This document shows, in pieces, positions 6,462 through 12,569 of a stretch of 12,755 nt of DNA. The number at the start of each line of letters is the position of its first letter. Position 1 is the first letter of the stretch. The position numbers and the translations under genes were made by a program. The notes beneath the pieces were generated by a model. The model ran no database searches. It had not been told where the DNA came from and saw only the letters and a program-made list of their open reading frames with translations. The stretch comes from JBDTVS01 sp040007095 (GTDB lineage Bacteria > Acidobacteriota > Vicinamibacteria > Vicinamibacterales > CAVVIG01): NCBI GenBank assembly GCA_040007095.1, contig JBDTVS010000043.1:1-12755 (forward strand). Direction: 5' to 3'.

Positions 6462-6834
6462 CATGAATCCGCGGTGCGCCCAACGCGGGTTGGCGTTCGC
6501 CATGGTGTGAATCAGCATCCGGACGTCGGCGGGCACGGTCGGTCGCCCGAGGCGGCGTCGGCTTTTCCACGTCCACCAGAGTCGAAAACCGCGACGATGC
6601 CACCCGATGACGGTCTCAGGCTTGACGATCACGAGAACCCTTCGCCATCCAGTCCAGACGCGCGAGAGCAGGACCCAGAGGTGCCGGTCGGTCGCCGCGA
6701 CTCGAACTCGCCGGGCTCGAGTTCGTTGCAACACGAAGAGTTGGTGCCGGAGCGCCAGTATTTCGAGTTGAAGTGCGGCGCGAATGCGCCCAAGTCCGCA
6801 GGGTCTGCAAGACGGCCAGAAATACCGACTTCAT
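6462..6834 (-). pseudogene. transposase N-terminal segment, frameshifted
   Basis: From ATG 6834 the minus strand encodes MKSVFLAVLQTLRTWAHSRR, then after a frameshift near 6772 LQLEILALRHQLFVLQR, followed by the helix-turn-helix-like region LVIVKPETVIGWHRRGFRLWW, WTWKSRRRLGRP and IHTMANANPRW. A second frameshift (one base lost) near 6478 precedes GAPRIH, where the segment stops at the inversion junction. These are the N-terminal DNA-binding parts of the same transposase as the two pieces to its left. Two frameshifts plus the inversion make it non-functional. Confidence 0.8.
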
Positions 6835-6870
6835 GACCCAGACGCGTAGCTGCGCTTGTCGGCAACATCA

Positions 6871-7141
6871 ACTGCGACAACAAGAACGGACTATTTGGCA
6901 GGCACAGGCGATGACCGCGTCTCAAATCGTCGGACACCGTGCCCGCGGGGCCGGTGATCACGAAGAACCGAATGCGGCTCGCCGACGGACCCCTTCATGC
7001 GGCACTGACCGCGAATAGTCGATTGGGACAGCCCGTTACGGTGACGACCAATAGCTCGGACCTCGTTCGCGCATCGGGGTTGACAGCGGCAGCCACTGCA
7101 TAGTCGATTTGAGGGCCGATCGACAGTAACCGCAAACCAAG
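6871..7141. other. non-coding gap
   Basis: No gene, tRNA or terminator is recognised. Short open frames on both strands lack family resemblance and ribosome binding sites. Confidence 0.4.
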
Positions 7142-7191
7142 TGTTACTCGTGTCCCCGGCCGGACTGATCTGTCACTTATGTCCCCGGCCG
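7142..7191. repeat. tandem ~21-bp repeats resembling an IS21-type end
   Basis: Two copies of a 21-bp unit beginning TGT(T/C)ACT and ending TGTCCCCGGCCG lie at 7142-7162 and 7171-7191, 29 bases apart with three mismatches. Multiple direct repeats starting with TGT are typical of IS21-family termini. An IstA fragment is present 2 kb to the left, but I cannot link the two. The second copy contains the stop codon of the iron permease gene. Confidence 0.5.
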
Positions 7192-7623
7192 TTCATTCTC
7201 GGCTTCAACTTTAGGGGCATCCGTATCCATCTTGCCTCGCCGCAAGTCTGTTCTGGCGCTCTCTGCTAATTTCTGGTAATTAGCACGGATGCGGTCAAGA
7301 TCCTTCTCCTCTAACTCCTCCAAATCTAGCAGTGCGTTGTGAGCCCCTTCGATTACACGAATTATCTCATCCAGCTTAATTTGTATAGCCTCGGAATCCC
7401 GGTTCTGTGTGTTCTGGATAAGAAACACCATGAGGAAAGTCACAATGGTGGTGCCGGTGTTAATTATAAGCTGCCACGTATCACTGAACCCGAATAAGGG
7501 GCCGGTGAATGCCCATACAAGGAGGATCGTCACTGCCATCGCGAAAGTGACCGGCCTGCCCGTCACACGTGCCGTCAACTTCGCGAAGCGTGTAAACACG
7601 GTGTTAGATTTCATTGGCCTCAT
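7177..7623 (-). CDS. low-affinity iron permease family membrane protein
   Basis: A 148-residue protein of the low-affinity iron permease (Iron_permease) family. Members are small two-helix inner-membrane proteins whose transport role in bacteria is not well established. Residues ~26-46 (TFAMAVTILLVWAFTGPLFGF) and ~50-70 (WQLIINTGTTIVTFLMVFLIQ) are membrane segments. The family signature QNTQNRDSEAIQIKLDE follows at ~70-86, then a charged, probably helical tail (LEELEEKDLDRIRANYQKL). ATG 7623 has GGGAG eight bases upstream. Base composition is visibly more AT-rich than the neighbours, suggesting separate acquisition. The last codons (RPGT-stop) lie inside an IS21-like terminal repeat, so the native C-terminus may have been replaced. 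No partner gene is adjacent. Confidence 0.85.
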   Translation of the reverse strand: MRPMKSNTVFTRFAKLTARVTGRPVTFAMAVTILLVWAFTGPLFGFSDTWQLIINTGTTIVTFLMVFLIQNTQNRDSEAIQIKLDEIIRVIEGAHNALLDLEELEEKDLDRIRANYQKLAESARTDLRRGKMDTDAPKVEAENERPGT

Positions 7624-7655
7624 ATCTTTACTCCCGGAATCCCAGGGTTACATTA

Positions 7656-7754
7656 GAGCGGTTTCGGATTGGTCGTAGTACCGATCCGACGAAATCTCGA
7701 GCACATCTCAGCGTCAGCGGTTGATTTCTGACTACGACCGATCGGAAACCGCTC
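7656..7754. mobile_element. 99-bp MITE with TA target duplication
   Basis: A 24-bp inverted repeat (left 7656-7679 starting GAGCGGTTTC, right 7731-7754 ending GAAACCGCTC) has two mismatches, encloses 51 bp of non-coding DNA, and is flanked by TA at 7654-7655 and 7755-7756. TA duplication and these ends fit a non-autonomous derivative of an IS630/Tc1-mariner element. It lies just upstream of the iron permease start. No matching transposase is in the window. Confidence 0.75.
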
Positions 7755-7879
7755 TAGCGGCCCGGTTTCGATAGCTTTTCAAAGAGGCTCCTCGTGGAAA
7801 TCTGCGGGTGAGATCTTAACAGCGCTGCTGTTCGAGGAACCGGCGGAGTTTGCGGCAGGTGGATTCGAAGGAACGGCCC

Positions 7880-9153
7880 TCCTGTGCATGGCGAAATCAT
7901 AATTCTCGGACGTTTTTGAAGATTTCGCGATCTTGTTAGGATTGGGTCGGTGCGCGATTTGGCAGTCCTTCTTGTGCATGTGCTGGCGACCATCGCGCGG
8001 CTCGCCGGACCCGGCGGTGTGCGTGCCGTGGTGGCGGAATCGCTCCTCCTCAAACAGCAGTTGTTGATCCTCAATCGCGCCAAGAAGCGTTCGCCACGCC
8101 TCCGATTCCGTGATCGCGTGGTCGCTGGATTCTGCGCGCTGCTCATGCGACCAACCTGGGTGGTCCGTGCCGCGATCGTCCTGAAGCCGTCCACGCTCTT
8201 GCGTATCCATCGCACGCTGACCGCCAGGAAGTATCGGCAGCTGTTCTCGTCCACCCCCCAGAAGAAGCCTGGCCCAAAGGGTCCCAGTCGCGAGATCATC
8301 GCGGCTGTGCTCGACATGAAACAGCACAATCCGACCTGGGGATGTCCGCGTATCGCGCACCAGATCACGCTCGCGTTCGGCATGCCGATGAACAAGGATG
8401 TGGTGCGGCGCATCCTGGCCGTGCGGTACACGCCGAAACCTGATGCCGCGGGACCGTCGTGGCTCACACTGCTCGGCCATGCAAAAGACAGCCTGTGGAG
8501 CGTGGATCTGTTTCGATGCGAATCGGTGATGCTTCGCACATATTGGGTGCTCATCGTGATGGACCAGTGCACGCGTCGGATCGTGGGCTTTAGCGTGCAC
8601 CGGGGCGCGGTGGATGGTGTGGAACTCTGTCGCATGTTCAACCGCGCGACACGAGGCCAAACGCCACCGACGTATCTGAGTTCGGATCATGATCCGCTGT
8701 TCCAGTTCCACCGGTGGCAGGCAAACCTGCGCATCCTCGATGTGGAGGAAATCAAGACGGTGCCGTATGCGCCGCGTTCGCATCCCTTTGTGGAACGCCT
8801 GATTGGGACGATTCGGCGGGAGTGTCTGGACCGCACGCTCTTCTGGACGGGCGCCGACCTGGAGCGGAGGCTCTTCGAGTTCCAGCGCTACTACAACGGG
8901 TATCGCGCCCACGCTGGGTTGGCCGGGCGTCCGCCGACATCGATCTCGGACCAGGGCGGTCCCGACGCGAGCCTCGGTTCGTACCGGTGGCAGCCGCATT
9001 GTCGCGGCCTCTATCACACGCCGATCGCGGCATGAGAGTCGAAGGAGCTCGCGGATCAATCGGGAAGCCTTGATGATCGAAGCCGCTCTCGCGCGCTTTG
9101 CGCCCGTGTGAATCCGCGCCGAGCTCACGATTTGGAATTCGCCATGGACAGGA
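7880..9153 (+). mobile_element. complete-looking IS with integrase-core transposase
   Basis: Terminal inverted repeats are visible: TCCTGTGCATGGCGAA at 7880-7895, and at the other end TTCGCCATGGACAGGA at 9138-9153 (complement TCCTGTCCATGGCGAA), 15 of 16 matching, with weaker similarity continuing inward. They enclose one full transposase gene. I found no convincing target duplication; ggattcg occurs on both sides, but on the left it lies 12 bp outside the end. The ~1.27-kb length fits IS481-like or short IS3-like elements. Confidence 0.75.
7950..9035 (+). CDS. IS481/IS3-like DDE transposase (integrase core)
   Basis: The 361-residue protein has an N-terminal helical/helix-turn-helix region (residues ~20-90, SLLLKQQLLILNRAKKR, VLKPSTLLRIHRTL), an IS3-like linker (MKQHNPTWGCPRIAHQI, ~123-139) and an rve-type integrase core. 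Its DDE triad appears intact: D186 in WSVDLFR, D246 in YLSSDHD and E282 in PFVERLIGTIRREC, with 35 residues between the last two as is usual. The C-terminus has the normal YYNGYRAHAGLAGRPP motif. Translation most likely starts at GTG 7950, shortly after AGGAT. The gene lies between matching terminal repeats, with no frameshift, so this is probably the only active IS in the window. It and the broken element at 6110-6870 belong to related but clearly different groups. Confidence 0.9.
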   Translation: MRDLAVLLVHVLATIARLAGPGGVRAVVAESLLLKQQLLILNRAKKRSPRLRFRDRVVAGFCALLMRPTWVVRAAIVLKPSTLLRIHRTLTARKYRQLFSSTPQKKPGPKGPSREIIAAVLDMKQHNPTWGCPRIAHQITLAFGMPMNKDVVRRILAVRYTPKPDAAGPSWLTLLGHAKDSLWSVDLFRCESVMLRTYWVLIVMDQCTRRIVGFSVHRGAVDGVELCRMFNRATRGQTPPTYLSSDHDPLFQFHRWQANLRILDVEEIKTVPYAPRSHPFVERLIGTIRRECLDRTLFWTGADLERRLFEFQRYYNGYRAHAGLAGRPPTSISDQGGPDASLGSYRWQPHCRGLYHTPIAA

Positions 9154-9163
9154 TTCGCTGGGC

Positions 9164-9322
9164 ACCATCGACCGTCTCAAGGCCGCCTTGGCCCGCCTGC
9201 GCAAGTTCGGCGACCGTTGTGTGCTCGGCTTTCACTCCATCGCCCAGGTCAGCAGTACCTACGGCATGGGCGAAGCCCAGACCATTGTCGAACACTGCAG
9301 CAACACAGTTGTGAACAGCATG
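9164..9322 (+). pseudogene. type IV secretion coupling protein (TraD/TrwB-like) fragment
   Basis: About 50 residues match the late part of the ATPase domain of conjugative coupling proteins, which feed DNA to a type IV secretion channel: DRLKAALARLRKFGDRCVLGFHSIAQ, then VSSTYGMGEAQTIVEHCSNTVV. The RKFG..CVLGFQSIAQ and EN/HCSNT motifs are characteristic. Both ends are gone. The fragment begins 11 bases after the right end of the adjacent IS and fades near 9322. The Walker A and B parts are absent, so it is a relic, but it shows that a conjugative module once existed here. Confidence 0.7.
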
Positions 9323-9335
9323 GTCCCTCGACGGA

Positions 9336-9357
9336 GCCGGTTGTCTTGGAAACCGGC
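9336..9357. terminator. GC-rich hairpin downstream of the barrel gene
   Basis: GCCGGTT (9336-9342) and AACCGGC (9351-9357) form a perfect 7-bp stem with an 8-base loop, 29 bases beyond the stop of the minus-strand barrel gene. There is no T-run on the minus strand, so it would be a weak or non-canonical terminator. Confidence 0.3.
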
Positions 9358-9385
9358 CCGGAGGACGCGTCATCAGATCGGCTGG

Positions 9386-10036
9386 TCAGCGGAATCTGTA
9401 GCCAATGCCGATTCGGGCCCCACGGTGCCAGCCGGCCAGATAGGCCTCGCCGCGCACGCCGAATCGTCGCGTCGGAAAGAGGACCACACCGCCCCGAAAC
9501 GACATGATTCTGCCGCGGTTGGAGGTGCGGGTCTCGACGATCCCGGATGCGATTGCGATCGCGGGAGGAAGGCCGGGACCCGGAGATCTGCCCTCTGGTC
9601 TATAGTCGTGCCGATAGATGTCGTTGCCGAACTCGGCGCCAATCCCGCCACCCACGAAGCCGTACACCGCCTCCCGCCCGAACCGGTACACCAGGCTCGG
9701 AACGATCAGCCTTCGTGTCGTCTGGTAGGTGAACAGCTCGGTCGCGAAACTGTTCGTACGACTTGCCGTGCTCGTCTGAAAGTCCAGATCGGCGGTGAGC
9801 CTTCGCGAGATCGGAATGGCAATCGTCGCGCCGTAGCTCTGACCGGTGCCGATGGCGCCCTCGTCGGTGCCGGCCCGAAAGGCTCCGAAATGAGCGAACA
9901 CTTCAGGCGCCCGCACATCCTCGATCGGTCCAGAGCGGTCCTGCGCCTTCGCTGGGATAGCGGTTGAGATGACAAGAGCGGTCACAAGGAGAGGGAGCAC
10001 CAGCGGGCGTACCGCATCAAGGTGAAGTTCCATCAT
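9386..10036 (-). CDS. outer-membrane beta-barrel protein, unknown function
   Basis: A 216-residue exported protein. Residues 1-32 form a Sec signal peptide (hydrophobic VLPLLVTALVIST, cleavage likely after AKA in IPAKAQ). The rest alternates hydrophobic and polar residues in short strands rich in G, Y and F (YGATIAIPISRRLTADLDFQ, LIVPSLVYRFGREAVYGFVG, FGVRGEAYLAGWHRGARIGI), as in OmpA/OmpW-type or general outer-membrane barrels. It ends GIGYRFR, one residue past the aromatic end usual for barrels. ATG 10036 (or the next codon, also ATG) follows GGAGG by six bases. No frameshift is visible. No partner gene is adjacent; the divergent IS1380 remnant begins 297 bp away. A specific function cannot be given. 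Confidence 0.75.
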   Translation of the reverse strand: MMELHLDAVRPLVLPLLVTALVISTAIPAKAQDRSGPIEDVRAPEVFAHFGAFRAGTDEGAIGTGQSYGATIAIPISRRLTADLDFQTSTASRTNSFATELFTYQTTRRLIVPSLVYRFGREAVYGFVGGGIGAEFGNDIYRHDYRPEGRSPGPGLPPAIAIASGIVETRTSNRGRIMSFRGGVVLFPTRRFGVRGEAYLAGWHRGARIGIGYRFR

Positions 10037-10333
10037 GGCAGGCCTCCACGCTGGAATGCGAAATCGGCACAGGATTCGGCTCAGTGTGGCCGGATAGCGG
10101 TCGGCAGCCCGCTCGACCTGGACTCGGAGTGCCAGCGCAGGGGCGCGAAGCCGGTGGCTGTGGCGTGGGGCTTCGCCGGTCTCCGCCCATAGGCGGTGTT
10201 CGGTTAACCTTCGCCCTCTTCTGATTCCCGGATTTCCGATTTGGTCGTGGTACTCTCCTCCGCAGAACAGGCGTCGCGCCTTGATTTTCCAGGGGTCTGA
10301 CGCGAGGAACCCTGCAAGAACGGGTAACACCCT
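10037..10333. other. intergenic stretch upstream of the barrel gene and the IS1380 remnant
   Basis: Nothing coding is recognised. It must hold the barrel gene promoter (minus strand) and the left end of the IS1380 remnant, but I cannot place either exactly. A small hairpin CACCC-TGT-GGGTG at 10328-10340 overlaps the transposase start. Confidence 0.4.
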
Positions 10334-10847
10334 GTGGGTGAGAAGGAATCCGAGCCCTTTCAGTTCACCTTCAACGGGTTTCTGAAGGTCGCGTTTCAGG
10401 GATCGCCCGTCACGTCAGACGCCGGCCTGATTCTGGTCCGCGAGTTGGACGAACGCCTCGGGCTGGAGGCGATCATCGCCGCGCACTTGCGCGACTCCCG
10501 CCACGGACTGAACACCCAGTTCCCGTTGCCGGATCTCCTGCGGCAATCGATCTACCGCCGCTTGGCGGGCTACGAAGACCTCAACGACGCGCAACGTCTC
10601 CCGATCGATCCGACGTTTCGGCTGATTCGGATCGCCGAAGCGGTGGGATCGGAGTGCGGCGCTGACCTCGACGCTGCACTGGTTCGAGACTGAGTTGCTG
10701 ACCGGGGAGCAGAACCTCGTCGGGCTGATGGCCGTGAGCCGCGACCTGATCGGACAGGCTGAGACGTTCGACCGAGCCGACCGCGTCGTGCTCGACATGG
10801 ATTCCAGCGAGAGCCCGGTGCTTGGACAGCAGGAAGGCAGTGCTGAG
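10334..10847 (+). pseudogene. IS1380-family transposase, N-terminal part, frameshifted
   Basis: The GTG-started frame at 10334 gives FNGFLKVAFQGSPVTSDAGL, LVRELDERLGLEAIIAAHL, TQFPLPDLLRQSIYRRLAGY and EDLNDAQRLPIDPTFRL, the classic start of IS1380 transposases. Around 10640-10662 the frame shifts. The correct frame then reads ALTSTLHWFETELLTGEQN and on to RVVLDMDSSESPVLGQQEGSAE, which carries the first catalytic aspartates. Similarity stops at 10847, where a hairpin that probably belongs to the neighbouring regulator gene begins. The remaining two-thirds of the transposase is missing, so it is inactive. Confidence 0.85.
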
Positions 10848-10870
10848 AAAAAACGCCCGAGCTCGGGTTT
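10848..10870 (-). terminator. intrinsic terminator for the Crp/Fnr gene
   Basis: On the minus strand, AAA-CCCG-AGCT-CGGG (palindrome CCCGAGCTCGGG, 10856-10867) is followed by CG and six T residues (10853-10848). It lies about 100 bases after the regulator stop. Stem plus T-run fit a Rho-independent terminator, although the uninterrupted stem is short. Confidence 0.5.
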
Positions 10871-10966
10871 CTCCGGCGGGACGGGTATTTTGGCATCGAC
10901 TGACATGGCGTGTTGTACTTCAGCGCGAATAGGATCGAAGGGGAAGCGTCACACGATCCAATACGG

Positions 10967-11623
10967 CTACTCGTGCACGACGACGGTCAGGAGCGACGGA
11001 TGGATCGTAAGGCCGGTGGCGTCATACTTGATGAAGCCAAGCTTCCTGAACCTGTTCAAGAAGAAGTTCACGCGGGACCGGGTCGTCCCGATCATTTCGG
11101 CGAGGGTTTCTTGAGAGACTGATGGCATCAGCTTTAGCGGTGAGCTCCTCTTGCCGTAGCGCGCGAGCAACAGCAATGTGCGGGCTAGCCGTTTCTCGCT
11201 CGAGTTGAATAGATGATCGACCAAGTCGGCTTCGAGTCGGGCGTTCTGAGCCAGCATGCACGCGATGAATCGGTCCGAAAACGCGTGCTCGCTATGCAGC
11301 AGGCGAATCATCTGTGGCTTGGGAATAACGAGGAGCTCGCTCGTTACCGTTGTCGTCGCCTTGTGCAGGCGAACCGCGTGTCCGGCCAGCGCACCTTCGC
11401 CTAGAAAGTTCCCAGCGTCCAGCGTGGCCACGATGGCCTCTTTGCCGGCGCTCGACATGACCGAAATCCGAACCCCACCGCGCCGCAGGTACATCACGCT
11501 ATCGCACGGGTCCCCTTGGGAGAAGATGACGGCCTTCTCCCCATAAGTGACGATTCGTTTCCCGAGTCCTGCCGATTCGAGAAAGACCTGCGGGTCGAAC
11601 GGGCGAGTTTTTCTGACCGGCAT
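10967..11623 (-). CDS. Crp/Fnr-family transcriptional regulator
   Basis: A 218-residue regulator from ATG 11623. The first ~100 residues form a cyclic-nucleotide-binding-like sensor domain (VIFSQGDPCDSVMYLRRGGVRISV, GKEAIVATLDAGNFLGEGAL), followed by a dimer helix (AFSDRFIACMLAQNARLEADLVDHLF). The C-terminal winged helix has VSQETLAEMIGTTRSRVNFF, then LNRFRKLGFIKY and the end PSLLTVVVHE. No cysteine cluster of the FNR iron-sulfur type is present, so cNMP-like or other sensing is likelier, and the ligand is unknown. ATG 11623 has AGGA just upstream and gives the family-typical start MPVRKTRPFDPQVFL. An in-frame ATG at 11671 lacks a binding site. No frameshift is seen, so it is probably functional and ends at the terminator near 10848. 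Confidence 0.9.
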   Translation of the reverse strand: MPVRKTRPFDPQVFLESAGLGKRIVTYGEKAVIFSQGDPCDSVMYLRRGGVRISVMSSAGKEAIVATLDAGNFLGEGALAGHAVRLHKATTTVTSELLVIPKPQMIRLLHSEHAFSDRFIACMLAQNARLEADLVDHLFNSSEKRLARTLLLLARYGKRSSPLKLMPSVSQETLAEMIGTTRSRVNFFLNRFRKLGFIKYDATGLTIHPSLLTVVVHE

Positions 11624-11717
11624 CAAGTCCTGGAACCACCCCAGTATCGCACCAAACGGCGGTCGCTCCATCAGGATTCAAGCGCAAGTCAGCGGTGTAT
11701 TGGCTGTGGTCCATTAC

Positions 11718-11750
11718 TCACTCGTGTAGGACGACGTTCAGAAGAGAGTG
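11718..11750 (-). pseudogene. C-terminal scrap of a second Crp/Fnr regulator
   Basis: The minus strand ends HSLLNVVLHE and then TGA (11718-11720), the standard end of this Crp/Fnr subgroup and nearly the same as the end of the intact gene (PSLLTVVVHE). The DNA also matches: 10969-10993 and 11719-11743 agree at about 21 of 25 positions. The rest of the second regulator has been replaced by transposase pieces. Two tandem regulators probably stood here once. Confidence 0.65.
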
Positions 11751-11762
11751 CGGCGGACGTGC

Positions 11763-11819
11763 TTGCAGCAGGATATCGAGGTCCGTCGGCAGGACGAGGT
11801 GTACTTGGACGCGCTGGGC
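11763..11819 (+). pseudogene. IS1380-family transposase fragment (N-terminal third)
   Basis: The plus strand reads LQQDIEVRRQDEVYLDALG, matching the region of IS1380 transposases just before the usual IPDPTTAGDF motif. It breaks off at 11819 directly against a minus-strand piece of the same transposase family. Confidence 0.6.
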
Positions 11820-11993
11820 AAGACCGCGTTTTTGGCCATGACGATGACATAGTCGAGTCTCGCTTCGGCGTCCAAGATCTCGAGGAGCGTCGGCGTGGCA
11901 AAGCCACCGTCGAGGCGCACCAGAAAGCGCGCCTTGGGGAAGGCCGCGCGCAGGAGATCGAGGAGCCGGCACACCACGCCGCGCGCTGGAAGC
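11820..11993 (-). pseudogene. IS1380-family transposase fragment (central part)
   Basis: The minus strand reads RLLDLLRAAFPKARFLVRLDGGFATPTLLEILDAEARLDYVIVMAKNAVL, split here by position: RAAFPKARFLVRLDGGF at about 11886-11936, followed by the LDYVIVMAKNAVL strand ending at 11820. The LDGGF motif carries the second catalytic aspartate of IS1380 transposases. The head-to-head junction with the plus-strand piece at 11819/11820 shows inversion with loss of the intervening region. No start, stop or flanking domains survive. Confidence 0.7.
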
Positions 11994-12011
11994 GGCTCTC
12001 GACCCGCACAC

Positions 12012-12322
12012 GAACGCGGCAATCCGTGGCTCAAGACCACGCTGGTCCAGGTCGCCTGGGTGGCGGCGCGCACGCAGAAGACGTATCTGCGTGCGCAATT
12101 CCTCCGTCTCAAGAGCCGACGGGGTCCCAAGAAAGCGATCCTCGCCGTGGTCGCCTCCATGCTCACCGCCGCGTACTACATGCTGAAAGACAACGTCACC
12201 TATGTCGAACTCGGTGCAGTGCCGACCATTTTGAACGGCGTAACCAGGCGCAGACGGCGCGCCGCCTCGTCAAGCGCCTCGAATCCCTTGGTCTGATCGT
12301 GGAGGTCAGACCCGCAGCGTGA
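12012..12322 (+). pseudogene. IS110-family transposase, C-terminal domain, frameshifted
   Basis: The plus strand encodes the end of an IS110/IS116-type transposase: RGNPWLKTTLVQVAWVAAR, TYLRAQFLRLKSRRGPKKAI and LAVVASMLTAAYYMLKDNVTY. At about 12216-12221 the frame shifts and continues as ADHFERRNQAQTARRLVKRL, then ESLGLIVEVRPAA with TGA at 12320-12322. This is the helical tail after the catalytic serine domain. The RuvC-like half is absent. It probably does not pair with the 5' half at 1329-1925, because close relatives of that N-terminal type usually carry a different C-terminal tail, but this is from memory of the family. Confidence 0.85.
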
Positions 12323-12358
12323 ACCCGTTTCTTTCTAGATTAGGCGGGCCTGAGCGCA

Positions 12359-12375
12359 CCGGCCCTTTCGGCTGG
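12359..12375 (+). terminator. hairpin downstream of the IS110 C-terminal fragment
   Basis: CCGGCC (12359-12364) pairs with GGCTGG (12370-12375), including one G-U pair, across a 5-base loop, 36 bases after the stop. There is no strong T-run. It may be a weak terminator or part of the IS110 right-end structure. Confidence 0.25.
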
Positions 12376-12481
12376 GGATTCCTCAATTGCTCGCATTTTT
12401 CTGAATCGCCAAGGGTCTCCGCCCTCGTCTGGCGGAATCAGTCATGGTGGACTCTTTCGCATCATAAAGGAGGCGGCGAGG

Positions 12482-12532
12482 ATGCGTCTGTGCCGCTGTG
12501 CAATGAGCAAATTTCGACTCAGCGGCCAATGA
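12482..12532 (+). CDS. 16-residue ORF with strong ribosome binding site
   Basis: AAAGGAGG (12466-12473) sits eight bases before ATG 12482. It is one of the best ribosome binding sites in the window. The frame encodes MRLCRCAMSKFRLSGQ and then TGA. I do not recognise it. It may be a leader peptide, a start codon whose gene has been lost to the downstream intron or IS damage, or a fortuitous site. It lies 37 bp before the probable group II intron. The remainder of 12323-12569 shows no other gene. Confidence 0.25.
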   Translation: MRLCRCAMSKFRLSGQ

Positions 12533-12569
12533 TGCGCGGAGTCAACTACTTCTGCCGGCAGATTTAATT

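Larger units (their letters stand above)
6110..6870 (-). mobile_element. scrambled IS481/IS3-like insertion sequence remnant
   Basis: Pieces of one integrase-core transposase gene lie in the order tail (6194-6247, minus), middle (6248-6461, plus) and head (6462-6834, minus). Turning the middle around gives a near-continuous minus-strand gene. Possible degenerate terminal repeats are TGATGTGTTGCCG at 6110-6122 and, on the minus strand, TGATGTTGCCG at 6870-6860. The portion with the second D and the E of the DDE triad is missing, so the element is shorter than intact relatives and inactive. Confidence 0.6.

Noticed and set aside
7779..9128. 449-codon minus-strand open frame opposite the IS transposase
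   Set aside because: It is the antisense shadow of a GC-rich coding region, with arginine-rich translation and no motifs, while the plus strand encodes a clear DDE transposase.
7861..9157. ggattcg on both sides of the IS as a target-site duplication
   Set aside because: The left copy is 12 bp away from the inverted repeat, so it cannot be a direct target duplication of the ends I see.
12319..12567. 82-codon plus-strand open frame downstream of the IS110 C-terminus
   Set aside because: No ribosome binding site or family resemblance; it starts inside the IS110 stop region and ends at the putative intron boundary.
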